Assembly (NCBI RefSeq): GCF_007559335.1
Contig: NZ_VMBG01000002.1
Coordinates: 124,001-188,000, forward strand
DNA: 64,000 nt
Reading direction: 5' to 3'
Source: Rariglobus hedericola
GTDB lineage: Bacteria > Verrucomicrobiota > Verrucomicrobiia > Opitutales > Opitutaceae
Shown one piece after another: positions 34,708 through 43,497 of the stretch; position 1 is the stretch's first letter, and each line of letters starts with the position of its first letter. Under the pieces are notes generated by a model. The model worked only from the letters and a program-made list of their open reading frames with translations. It ran no database searches and had not been told where the DNA came from. The translations under genes and the position numbers were made by a program.

Positions 34708-36576
34708 TTAGAACAACCGGTGATGACGAGCAAAGGCCTCGGTCTCGGGGTCTTTCCAAAGGGCGATACCGATGAGCGCCACGCCGAGGAACGCGATTAT
34801 CCCAGCTTGGTCCTGCAGGAAACCGGCGACCAGGCTGAGTGCGCCCACTTCACGGGGAAGTGTGAAAGCCAGCCAGGAGTTCGGGCTGTTGTCGGTCATG
34901 CGCAGGGTAAACGGGCCGGCCGGCCGGTGAAAGAAAACGGATCTCCAGCGGGAAACCGCCGAGGCGGTCAGGGTGATTTTGTGCTCGGTGCCCTTTTGAT
35001 CGATCAGGGTGAGGGCGAAGTCCTTGTTGTTGGAATAACCGGTCACCGAGATCTTCAACCAAGCGGTGCGGGCTTCGGCGGGGAACTGCAGCTCGACCGA
35101 GCCGGTGGCGCCGCCGCTGGCGTCAAAGGAACCCCATGAGGTCTCGGAGTCACGGTTGGTGAAGGTGGGCCCAAAGCCGTCGGGCCTGAAGGCGTTGCCA
35201 ACGGTGTTGGTTGTCTTGAGCGGGCTGAGCGGGGCGCGGACGTTGGTGGGCAAAATTGCGCGAATGCTCGGGTGGTTAATCGTATCGGCGAGACGTTCGG
35301 AGTTGGGGTAGGGGACATGCATGAAGGGCTTGTCGGTGAACTCGGCGATGTCGTTGTTGAGCACGAACGCTTTCACATGCCGCTCCTGAATGAGGCTTTC
35401 CTCTGCCTTCTTCGTGATCTGTTTCGGAAGCCTGAAGACCGCCGAGAAAATCAAGCAGCCGCCGATCGTGACAACCCATGCCGCGGCCAGGAAGACGGCG
35501 GCTTTGCGAAAACGATCTTTGTTGGCGATGAAAAGATACAACAAGCAGGCAAACCCGACGCAGAGGCTCAGCGAAAAATTGTCCGCGTAGCGTGAGGCGA
35601 GGGAGCCGACGGCGCGACCATACGCGATCGCGACCGCCTGGCCGGAGCACCACATGCCGAGCGTGATCAGAAGCCAGGCCGGGTCCTTCGTGCTGATGCG
35701 TTTCCACAAAGCCCAGACCAGCAGCGCAACCAAGGGGGCCTGCGCGATAAAAGCGACGACGGGAACCTTTGACGGCCAGCTGGTAACTTTTAGCAGGGCA
35801 CTGAAGAAGTGGCCGATGTTTTGTGCCTTGAGCACACTGTGGGCGCTCACGTGATGGATCATCAGCAGACCAGCCGCGGTCACGGCGCCCAGCACCAGCA
35901 ACCCGATTCCCTGCCGGACCCACTCGGACCGGTTTTGAAACAACCGCATCGCGATCAAACCACAGGTCACCGCCGGCGCGAAAACGCCTCCCGCCATGGA
36001 GATTGGCCCGAGGCAAAAAACGATCACGCCCACCCACCAACCCCGCGAAAGCGTGGGATTGCGCCAGCAGCAGCCGATGCCGATCAGTCCCCAAAGAACC
36101 ACGAGGTAGAACTGCGATTGAAAACCCCACAGGGTGTTTTCCCACCCGAACGGCAGCGCGAAAATGGCCGCCACGAAAAAGCCGAACAACAAGCGAGCCG
36201 CGTAGCTCGTGAGAAACCGCCCGCACAACGCGATTAACACCATGATGCCGCCAACGTGGATGAAGGCCTGCGTCACCATCTCGACCTTCGGATCCCAGAT
36301 GCCATTCAAGTCGACCAAACCGATCAAGAGCACACGGGTAAGAAAGATGCGGTGCTCGCAGTGAGCCGCGAACATTTGGGACCAGGACAGCCGGTTTTCT
36401 TGCGCGGGTGCGAGCATGCCCTTCGCCTCGCCGTCCCACTGATCCCAGAAAGGGGTGGAATTGCCAAATTGATCGATTAGCGCGAATTTGGCGGCGAGAA
36501 CCAGCAGGCCAAGTCCGACAAGATAAAGCCAGGTGATGCGCGGGCGGGTGGTTATTGGAGAGTTATCGATCATCAA
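34708..36576 (-). CDS. polytopic membrane protein with GT-C-like layout and an embedded soluble domain
   Basis: The 622-residue protein has about ten to eleven transmembrane helices in residues 15-395. An acidic first loop, GNSTPFWDQWDGEA, is reminiscent of the Asp/Glu-rich catalytic loop of GT-C glycosyltransferases. Residues about 400-575 form a soluble beta-rich domain (AWLKISVTGYSNNKDFALTLID). A last transmembrane helix lies near 585-605. Similar proteins use polyprenyl-linked sugars. The DPM1-like GT2 nearby could provide one. I do not recognise a specific family and the function is inferred. Two adjacent ATGs (36576, 36573) could be used. Confidence 0.6.
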   Translation of the reverse strand: MMIDNSPITTRPRITWLYLVGLGLLVLAAKFALIDQFGNSTPFWDQWDGEAKGMLAPAQENRLSWSQMFAAHCEHRIFLTRVLLIGLVDLNGIWDPKVEMVTQAFIHVGGIMVLIALCGRFLTSYAARLLFGFFVAAIFALPFGWENTLWGFQSQFYLVVLWGLIGIGCCWRNPTLSRGWWVGVIVFCLGPISMAGGVFAPAVTCGLIAMRLFQNRSEWVRQGIGLLVLGAVTAAGLLMIHHVSAHSVLKAQNIGHFFSALLKVTSWPSKVPVVAFIAQAPLVALLVWALWKRISTKDPAWLLITLGMWCSGQAVAIAYGRAVGSLASRYADNFSLSLCVGFACLLYLFIANKDRFRKAAVFLAAAWVVTIGGCLIFSAVFRLPKQITKKAEESLIQERHVKAFVLNNDIAEFTDKPFMHVPYPNSERLADTINHPSIRAILPTNVRAPLSPLKTTNTVGNAFRPDGFGPTFTNRDSETSWGSFDASGGATGSVELQFPAEARTAWLKISVTGYSNNKDFALTLIDQKGTEHKITLTASAVSRWRSVFFHRPAGPFTLRMTDNSPNSWLAFTLPREVGALSLVAGFLQDQAGIIAFLGVALIGIALWKDPETEAFARHHRLF

Positions 36577-36816
36577 AGGAAGGACGTTGGCCTAAATGGA
36601 TTACGGTGATTGGTGCAGTTAAGGGCTATTATCAAGAAACATGCTCATGCGCTGCAATAAGGGTGGAAAAACAAGCAAGGGTGCTCCGCCCGGTGACTCT
36701 TGTCCGGCGACGATGATTACACCCACGGGATGGGGATTTCGCCATGGCTCCAAGATCGTGGGTGGCTGCGGGTTTAATTCCTAGCCCCACACAAAGGCTT
36801 GCCTGATGATCGCGCC

Positions 36817-37800
36817 ATGAACGTGGCCAAGATCATGCAGCAATGGGAACTGCCTATCACACCGGATGAACGCGCCAGAGACCGCTCCGATGAATTGAGT
36901 GTTTTGCTCACGGGATCTCCTCAACTGCGTGCCCGGGTCTCGATCACTTGTTTTGGTAAAACCGACGGCGGTGGCGCTCAATGCCACGCGGTATTATCTG
37001 CCCTTTTTTTCAGCCATCAGCATGGAGTGGCCTATCTGCACCAACCGTTTGTTTTGGTCGATCATCGCGAATGCGAGCACTTGCGTTGGACACGACGTTG
37101 GGAGCGGTTTTTGGATCTCGGCAAAGGCTTTGAACGGCTTGTGCACGGGGCCAATTTTGTGGCGGTTTCGGATTTCGTGGACGCACCCGATGCGCACCCG
37201 GGGCCGGTGGTTTTACACGCGCAGGCATTCCACTTTTTCGCGAATCAACAGCCCGATGCTTACGAGGAAATCGTTGCGCCGCTGCGCCACCGCTTTGAGC
37301 GGCGGATGCGTTGGGCTTCATTGCGACGGTGGTTGGCCGTCGTCGGTCGATCCAAGCAATTCAGGGTCGCGGTGCATATCCGTCGGGGCGATGTCAGCTC
37401 GGACAACAGCTGGTCGGATCGCTACACGTCCAACGAGGTGATTTTAAGGAAACTCGATGCGGTCGCGGCGGAGCTTTCCAAGAAAGCGATTCCGTTTGTG
37501 GTGGATATTTATTCGGAAGGCGTGCTCGAAGATTTCACGGTGTTGAGTGAGCGGGGTTATCACGTCCATCTGGGACGGAGTGTGTTCAAGGATTTTGAAG
37601 CGATGGTGACGGCGGATCTTTTGATAACGGCTAAAAGTTCGCTGAGCTGTCTCGCCGGGCTTTTATCCCGGGGGATCGTCATTTACGAAGACGCCTATCA
37701 TAAACCGCAGAGTCACTGGATCGTGGCGGATGGAAGCGGACGATTTGACGTCGGCTTACTCCAAGCCCGACTCGCTGCAATTAACTGCCCACTTACTTGA
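36817..37800 (+). CDS. fucosyltransferase-like protein with HIRRGD motif
   Basis: The 327-residue protein has VAVHIRRGDVSS at about 187-198, the donor-binding signature of alpha-1,2- and alpha-1,6-fucosyltransferases and O-fucosyltransferases. It is followed by ADLLITAKSSLSCLAGLLSRG near 275-295, also typical. The N-terminal half is less conserved. It likely transfers fucose or a related 6-deoxysugar from GDP, but no GDP-fucose genes lie in the window. A TTG start at 36799 adds six residues; the ATG is preferred. It is the only plus-strand gene inside the 30-54 kb minus-strand block. Confidence 0.75.
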   Translation: MNVAKIMQQWELPITPDERARDRSDELSVLLTGSPQLRARVSITCFGKTDGGGAQCHAVLSALFFSHQHGVAYLHQPFVLVDHRECEHLRWTRRWERFLDLGKGFERLVHGANFVAVSDFVDAPDAHPGPVVLHAQAFHFFANQQPDAYEEIVAPLRHRFERRMRWASLRRWLAVVGRSKQFRVAVHIRRGDVSSDNSWSDRYTSNEVILRKLDAVAAELSKKAIPFVVDIYSEGVLEDFTVLSERGYHVHLGRSVFKDFEAMVTADLLITAKSSLSCLAGLLSRGIVIYEDAYHKPQSHWIVADGSGRFDVGLLQARLAAINCPLT

Positions 37801-39016
37801 TCGGCCGTCGGGTAAGGTTGTTTTCATCCCACCACGGAATCCAGAGGCGACGCCAGTTGACGGCGGGTTTGGCGCGAAGAGCGGCTTCGTAAACGCCCAC
37901 GAGGGTGCGTGTATTCGTTGCCAGATCAAAGTGCTGCAGGGCGAAGGCGCGGCCGGCGTTCCCCAAGCGCGCGGCGTGATCGGGGTTGGAGAAAATTTCA
38001 CGACAACGGGCGGCGATTTCAGCGGCTGAACCCGTGCGCAAAAAAACGGCTTCACGCCCGTCCTGCATGTCTGCCGCGATGTTGGTGTCGGGCAGGATAA
38101 CCGGCCGGCCGCTGGCGAGAAACTCGGGTAGTTTCGAAGGCAGCCGGTAGTCGTTGAAAGCACCGGGCACGCCGGGTTGGACGAGCACGCTCGCCAAGGC
38201 GAAAAGCGCGGGGAGTCGCGCGCGATCTACGAAGCCGAGTTCGATCACATGACGGCGTTCTTCGGGCGAGAGGCGTTCATTGAACCAGGGAGGATTGGGG
38301 CCGGTGCGGATGAGGCGGGTGGGTATGCCCTCGTGATTTAGCAGGGCGACGGCGGCGTAAAGCGTGAGGATTTCTTCCACATTCGCGTGGTTCGCACTGC
38401 CGGGGTAAACGATGACCTGTTCATGAGGGAGCAGGCCGAGCTGCGCGCGCAGGGCGGCATCGGGTGGTAGCGGATCGCGGACCCACGCATCGAGTCCCGG
38501 GGGAAGAATAGTCGCAGGGATGCCAGACGGCACGAACTCGATGAGTCGCGGCGTGATGCAGGTCACGGCATCAGCGGCCTGGAGCAGGCGTTGGTGGCGC
38601 CGCGGGTGGGAGAGCACCTCGATGGACAGGCCTCCGAGGGTTTCATCCGGCATGGAGACAAGTTCGTCGAACGTGAGCCCGGTAAAAGTTGAAAGAATGT
38701 GACGCTCGTTATCCTCCAGATGAATGATCACGCGGGCGGGACGGAAAACTGTGCGTTGATAGGCGAGCAGGCAGCGGCGGACGGGTTCGCGTGGTGTCCA
38801 GGCGTGAATGATATCGGCGGTGCGCCCGTTGGGAAAACATGCGGGGCGTGCGACCACTTCATCGTAGGTCAGCGTGCCCTCGGCCGGGCCGGGTTCGCGG
38901 GAGGGCAGTGCGATGATACAGGCGTGACCGAGCCGGTTGAGCTCGGTCACAAACGCGGCGATATGATTGAGACTGTTTGATAAGCGGTCCCCGTAGTTGA
39001 TGAAGAGAATGTTCAC
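37793..39016 (-). CDS. GT4-like glycosyltransferase
   Basis: The 407-residue GT-B protein opens with MNILFINYGDRLSNSLNHI, a typical N-terminal strand. It carries VIVYPGSANHANVEEIL near 212 and the donor-site region FNDYRLPSKLPEFLASGRP near 305-325. The exact GT family is uncertain, but the fold and the E-rich C-terminal donor site are clear. It overlaps the converging fucosyltransferase-like gene by eight bases at its 3' end. Confidence 0.8.
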   Translation of the reverse strand: MNILFINYGDRLSNSLNHIAAFVTELNRLGHACIIALPSREPGPAEGTLTYDEVVARPACFPNGRTADIIHAWTPREPVRRCLLAYQRTVFRPARVIIHLEDNERHILSTFTGLTFDELVSMPDETLGGLSIEVLSHPRRHQRLLQAADAVTCITPRLIEFVPSGIPATILPPGLDAWVRDPLPPDAALRAQLGLLPHEQVIVYPGSANHANVEEILTLYAAVALLNHEGIPTRLIRTGPNPPWFNERLSPEERRHVIELGFVDRARLPALFALASVLVQPGVPGAFNDYRLPSKLPEFLASGRPVILPDTNIAADMQDGREAVFLRTGSAAEIAARCREIFSNPDHAARLGNAGRAFALQHFDLATNTRTLVGVYEAALRAKPAVNWRRLWIPWWDENNLTRRPIK

Positions 39017-39054
39017 GGGAATTACGGGAGTCGGCGCACGTTGGCTGGTCGTAA

Positions 39055-40170
39055 TCAGACGTGCTCATGCACTGCGATCAGGTCGGCAAAAGCCCTCACG
39101 GGCAGGCCGTTTTGGCGTGCAAAAGAACACACGGAATAGTGTTCGGTGTAGGATTGGTTTGTCCAATCGCGGAGCTGCGTATCGCTCGAGGACGAACCGC
39201 GGGTTTCGATCCAACGCCGGGAGCCCGGGTCTTCCTCGTGGCGCGCACCACGGCGATAGAGATCGGCCGGAACGAGGTAGCACGAGCCCACGGATTCCAA
39301 GTCGTAAACAGGCCCTCGTTGTTTGAAATAAGGAGGCTGCGACGTGGCCCAGTGGCCTTGTTCGACGAAGCCGGCCACATCATAAAATAAGGGGCCGCCC
39401 ACGGAAGACGTGGCTTTGTCCATGAAGATCATGGGGGCAGCGATGCCACCTTCGGATCGCCGGATGAGGTTGGCGATCAGGTCGGGTAGGTAATCAACCA
39501 GATCGATGTCGGGCCAGAACACCCAGCGTTCGTCGCGCAGATGCGTCTCGATCATGCCTTGGCGAATGGCGGCCAGCGCGGCAATGCGCCAGGCGTGGTC
39601 CTGTCGATCCGGCGCGCGTCCGCGATCATCAAAAACGATTCGCGAGGCTGTCCCAGCGGGGAGAACAGCCAGCGCACGTTCCGCCAGCGTGCGGGCTTGG
39701 GCGATGATGGCGGGATCGGTGCCGGGTTTGACGGGGATAAGCACGAGCACGGAATCGTCGCTGCCGGCCGGGCGGGCCCATGCTTTGGTTTGGCGTGGGT
39801 TGGCCAGCCAGCCGCGCAGGCCGGACGGACGGGGCGGCCATTGCTTGATAGTCAAAGACCGGTTCCGTAGGACGACGATTTTGCTGGAAACCGTTTCGGC
39901 TTCGATCGTCAGGCGGCCAGGCGGGAGGTCGTCGGGTAGTCGGACGAGAAAGCCGACGTCGGTGCGCGGCAGGGAAGTAGCCGCAAACTTGGCGGCGAGA
40001 TCAGGCCGGTCCACACGCTCGCAGATGAAGATGCGTGAATCCACCCGGGCACGCACCTGCACCGCACCGCGCAGTTCCTCGTCGACAAACCAGCCGGCGA
40101 CAATCGCGGGTGCGTAAACGGTTTTTCGTGGGTTACGCACCGGCGCATCGATATGGAATTGAGTATTCAT
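39055..40170 (-). CDS. glycosyltransferase-like protein with N-terminal beta-sandwich
   Basis: The 371-residue protein has an N-terminal beta-rich domain (about 1-120; APAIVAGWFVDEELRGAVQV). A GT-A-like half follows with LVLIPVKPG near 145 and WVFWPDIDLVDYLPDLIANLI near 220, where the DID triplet could bind the metal-nucleotide. The layout resembles Anp1/GT62-type enzymes, but I can only call it glycosyltransferase-like. Coupling to the upstream TOD1-like gene is through a four-base overlap (40167-40170). Confidence 0.6.
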   Translation of the reverse strand: MNTQFHIDAPVRNPRKTVYAPAIVAGWFVDEELRGAVQVRARVDSRIFICERVDRPDLAAKFAATSLPRTDVGFLVRLPDDLPPGRLTIEAETVSSKIVVLRNRSLTIKQWPPRPSGLRGWLANPRQTKAWARPAGSDDSVLVLIPVKPGTDPAIIAQARTLAERALAVLPAGTASRIVFDDRGRAPDRQDHAWRIAALAAIRQGMIETHLRDERWVFWPDIDLVDYLPDLIANLIRRSEGGIAAPMIFMDKATSSVGGPLFYDVAGFVEQGHWATSQPPYFKQRGPVYDLESVGSCYLVPADLYRRGARHEEDPGSRRWIETRGSSSSDTQLRDWTNQSYTEHYSVCSFARQNGLPVRAFADLIAVHEHV

Positions 40171-41462
40171 TCGCGCGATACAGAATGTCCAAGGGCGGAA
40201 AAGTGAGCGGCATCGTAGTTGCCGTGCGGTAACAAGGCGACGGCTGGGTGGGTCCGGGTATTTTGACCTTCACCCAAAAACGGAAAATACGTAAGGCCCT
40301 GTTTCCAGAGGACGTAGTTGGCACTGAGTTGATCGCGGCGGCTTCCGCGGGACAACTCGGTCCACCACGCGTCGAAAAAGGCGTGGACTTCGGGTCCCTG
40401 AGGCCGGACGGCAAAGAGGTTGGATTCGATCAGGCCGTGATTCGCCGGGTAGCCTTCACGCTGGTAAGCGAGCATTTGAGGGACGATATTTTCGGGCCGG
40501 TCTTTACCAGTCTGCGCACACACGACGGCCTCCTTGTAAAGGCAGTTGTTAATCGGATGTGGCAGGAAGGCCAGAGACAGGCCGGAGCCGACAAAGCGGC
40601 TAAGTTGTTTGTGAAGATCCTCGCGCAGCACAAGGTTGGCATCGAACCACACCACGAGGTCGTAGTCCTTCAGGTGGTGATGGGGATGAAGTTTGACGTG
40701 GCGCGCGGCCCGGGTCGGATCGTTTTCTTCCACGTCCATGAGCCGCACTTTGAAGACGCCGTAGCCGTCGGTTGGTCGATCCGTGAAGAGAATATAATCG
40801 ATATCCGGCGAAAGGAATTCGGGCAACCGGAGTGTGTCGTAGCCGCCCGTGATACAGGTGAAGAATGCGATTTTATTAGAGCGACCTTTAGCCTTTCGAT
40901 AAGCGACTACACGCTCCGACAAGATCTTAGTGTCGAGGTAAGGATAAAGTTGGCCGGCAGTGTAATCAGAGGGCCAGTCGCGGACAGCCTTACGGATTGC
41001 GTTGGCTTCCGCGAACGCGACGGGTTCGCAACGACTCGTCAGCAGAATCAGGGGGCAAACTTGCTCAAGAAGCAGCTCTGGGTGCAGGGCGAAGTAGGCT
41101 TCAAAGTTAATGGTGGGATGTGGCCGACGACCTTCTTTCCAGCCATGGGTCAAATAATGGCGCAAGGGGTCGATTGGTTCGGCGGCGACATCGGGATTCT
41201 TCGACAGATACCACCGGACATCAAAAAAAGGATGTGGGTTAACGCCTTTGAATCGACCGATTGTGAGATAGTGATTCAACGGTGCGCGACGGGCGGAGAA
41301 TCGTTCGAGTAACGGGAGCTGTTTGAGATAATACGCGGAATGAAAAGCCTCCTTTAAAAGAAGTTCATCAGGGTTGATCAGGGTTTCGGTCGCAGAAAAA
41401 TTCTTTCGCGAGCGCTCGGAATTACGCGTGAGAAATCGCCGGAAAATTTTCGGCGCGCTCAT
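40167..41462 (-). CDS. TOD1/MUCI70-type (DUF616) glycosyltransferase
   Basis: The 431-residue protein has a C-terminal domain (about 190-430) with NKIAFFTCITGGYDTLR, YILFTDRP, RAARHVKLHPHHHL and VVWFDANLVL. These are features I recall from plant TOD1/MUCI70 and DUF616 enzymes. The DAN triplet probably stands for the DxD motif. The N-terminal part contains two repeats ending in HYLxxGxxxGxxPHPxF (about 34-80 and 80-120), as in polysaccharide-locus proteins of other bacteria. It probably makes a specific linkage in the glycan. It shares four-base overlaps with both neighbours. Confidence 0.78.
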   Translation of the reverse strand: MSAPKIFRRFLTRNSERSRKNFSATETLINPDELLLKEAFHSAYYLKQLPLLERFSARRAPLNHYLTIGRFKGVNPHPFFDVRWYLSKNPDVAAEPIDPLRHYLTHGWKEGRRPHPTINFEAYFALHPELLLEQVCPLILLTSRCEPVAFAEANAIRKAVRDWPSDYTAGQLYPYLDTKILSERVVAYRKAKGRSNKIAFFTCITGGYDTLRLPEFLSPDIDYILFTDRPTDGYGVFKVRLMDVEENDPTRAARHVKLHPHHHLKDYDLVVWFDANLVLREDLHKQLSRFVGSGLSLAFLPHPINNCLYKEAVVCAQTGKDRPENIVPQMLAYQREGYPANHGLIESNLFAVRPQGPEVHAFFDAWWTELSRGSRRDQLSANYVLWKQGLTYFPFLGEGQNTRTHPAVALLPHGNYDAAHFSALGHSVSRE

Positions 41463-43495
41463 GGTAGAATCGGTTTAACGCGAGGGTGGATACTTTCGAT
41501 CTCTACGGAGGAGATGCGTGGCGGCCAAGCGGGCGAGAAGTCCTCGAAGATGAGCGTAAGGTTGGGGTTATAGGCCGGATCACGGTCCAGCAGCGCACCC
41601 CACGTCTGGCGCATGTAGGCGAATTCGCGTTCGTAAATCGCCTTCTTCTCGGGCGTATCGTCGGCTCCGCGTGAAGCGGATTCGTAATGATAAAATTCAG
41701 CGAAGGGCGTCCAGACGTTGAGATAGCCGGCGGCGCCGAGGCGCAGGCAGAAGTCCACGTCGTTGTAGGCTACCGCAAGGTTCTTTTCGTCGAAGCCGCC
41801 GGCTTGGAGGAAGACTTCCCGGCGCACGAGCAAACAGGCCGCGGTTACGGCACTGTAGTTCTGGAGCACGCGCATGCGGTTGGCGGCGCCCTTGTGTCCG
41901 CGGGGGAAATATTTGAAGGCGTGGCCGGCGACTCCGCCGTTTTGGCGGGGGCCGGCGAGTCCCAGCACGACGCCGGCGTGTTGCACGCGATCATCGGGAA
42001 AATACAGCATCGCTCCGACCGCGCCGACTTCGGGCCTGATGGCCTGGGAGACCATTTCGTCGAGCCAGTCGGGCGTGATTAATTCCAGGTCGTTGTTGAG
42101 GAACCCCAGCACGTCTCCGGTGGCGTGGGCGACAGCGCGGTTGTTGAGCGCCGAATAGTTGAACGGGCCTTCGTCGCGGAGGATTTTCACGCCGCGCCCG
42201 GCGAGATCTTTAAAATAATCCAGCGTGGCGGGATCATCCGAAGCATTGTCGATGATCAGGATTTCAAAATTAGGATACCGGGTTGCGGCGAGAATTGATT
42301 CTACGCAGGTCCTTAAAAGCCCGACGCGGTTCCGCGTGGGGATGATGAGGGAAACCTTCGGGGGTGATGCAGGCAACCGGCGACGCACGCGCCAGTGGCC
42401 TCCGCGCACCGGTAGGATTTCGCCATCGATGTGGTTGCGCCCAAGGTAATCGGCGAGGGCGCGATGCGCAGCCGTGCCCGCGTAGGATTTTTCGCTCTGC
42501 TTGAGTGCGGTGGAGCCGGGGATCGCGCGCCAGTGATAGAGCACGTGTGGCACGTGGACGATGTCACCGGCGGCAACACGTTCGCTGGCCCGGAGCGCCA
42601 GATCCCAGTCTTGCGCTCCTTCGTAGCCTATGCGGAAGCCGCCTAGTTCCCGAAGCAAATCGGTCCGGTATACGGCCAGGTGACAGAGGTAGTTTTGCGC
42701 GAGCAGCAGGTCTGGATTCCAGTCCGGCTTGAAGTTGGCTGAAAAGCGCCGGCCGTGGCGGTCTATTTTATCTTCGTCACTATAAAGAATGCGTGCGGTG
42801 GGATGGCTGCTGATCGCAGCGGCTATCGCGGCGAGGGCGCGGGGAGAGAGTTCGTCATCGTGATCGAGAAGCGCGGTGAATTTTCCGGTGACGAGTTCGA
42901 GCGCCGAATTGGATGCCGCGGAAATATGTCCGTTGGACAAGCGGCGGACGATTTTGATGCGCGGATCTTGAGCCGCATAATCGGCCAGCAGCTTGGCAAC
43001 GTGCGGCTGGGTGGAGGCGTCGTCGGCGATGCAAAGTTCCCAATACGGATAGGTCTGCGCGCGCACACTGTCGATGGCACGCGTGAGCCAGCGGGCGGGT
43101 GTATTATACACCGGCATCAGCACTGAAATGAGCGGGCCATCAGGTGAAATCGGACCGGGTAAATTTACCACCGGTTCGGCCTGCAACCATAACTTGTAAT
43201 CACGTGACGCGCATTCGCGGCCATAAACTACAACGAGTTGTTGGTCGGTTTTCACCCAAGTGCCTTCGGCAAACTCTGCCTCGATGACCAGATGTTTTAG
43301 ACCCGGTTTGGTTCTGAAAACAAAATGGAACGCGCCCGCTTCATTTTTGAGCAGGCAATGGATGAGCCGTGACCCAAGCCGTATGCGCACATTGCGAGGA
43401 CGGTTGCCCTGATCATTCGAAAACTGACTGGTTACGACGACGGGGCTTCGCGTAAACTGCAGCTTGCTCAGGAGCTTTTTCGGGAAATCTTTCAT
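41459..43495 (-). CDS. two-domain GT2 glycosyltransferase with N-terminal beta domain
   Basis: The chosen ATG (MKDFPKKLLSK) gives 678 residues. A beta-rich N-terminal region (about 1-105) precedes a first GT2 domain with PLISVLMPVYNTPARW and ADDAST at about 120-160. A second GT2 domain starts PKVSLIIPTRNRVGLL at about 380 with IDNASDD and FLNNDLELI, and ends with an acceptor YNDVDFCLRLG near 605. Double GT2 proteins of this type act in O-antigen or capsule synthesis, often adding two residues or a repeated linkage. A start at 43564 would overlap the upstream gene. It begins two bases after that gene's stop. Confidence 0.9.
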   Translation of the reverse strand: MKDFPKKLLSKLQFTRSPVVVTSQFSNDQGNRPRNVRIRLGSRLIHCLLKNEAGAFHFVFRTKPGLKHLVIEAEFAEGTWVKTDQQLVVVYGRECASRDYKLWLQAEPVVNLPGPISPDGPLISVLMPVYNTPARWLTRAIDSVRAQTYPYWELCIADDASTQPHVAKLLADYAAQDPRIKIVRRLSNGHISAASNSALELVTGKFTALLDHDDELSPRALAAIAAAISSHPTARILYSDEDKIDRHGRRFSANFKPDWNPDLLLAQNYLCHLAVYRTDLLRELGGFRIGYEGAQDWDLALRASERVAAGDIVHVPHVLYHWRAIPGSTALKQSEKSYAGTAAHRALADYLGRNHIDGEILPVRGGHWRVRRRLPASPPKVSLIIPTRNRVGLLRTCVESILAATRYPNFEILIIDNASDDPATLDYFKDLAGRGVKILRDEGPFNYSALNNRAVAHATGDVLGFLNNDLELITPDWLDEMVSQAIRPEVGAVGAMLYFPDDRVQHAGVVLGLAGPRQNGGVAGHAFKYFPRGHKGAANRMRVLQNYSAVTAACLLVRREVFLQAGGFDEKNLAVAYNDVDFCLRLGAAGYLNVWTPFAEFYHYESASRGADDTPEKKAIYEREFAYMRQTWGALLDRDPAYNPNLTLIFEDFSPAWPPRISSVEIESIHPRVKPILP

Positions 43496-43497
43496 AA

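Noticed and set aside
35276-36439. Second minus-strand frame overlapping the 622-residue membrane protein
   Set aside because: The product is Arg/Gly-rich and lacks hydrophobic pattern, whereas the overlapping frame has clear transmembrane helices.
36799-36816. TTG start for the fucosyltransferase-like gene
   Set aside because: It adds only six residues; an ATG at 36817 is a more usual start and no Shine-Dalgarno favours TTG.
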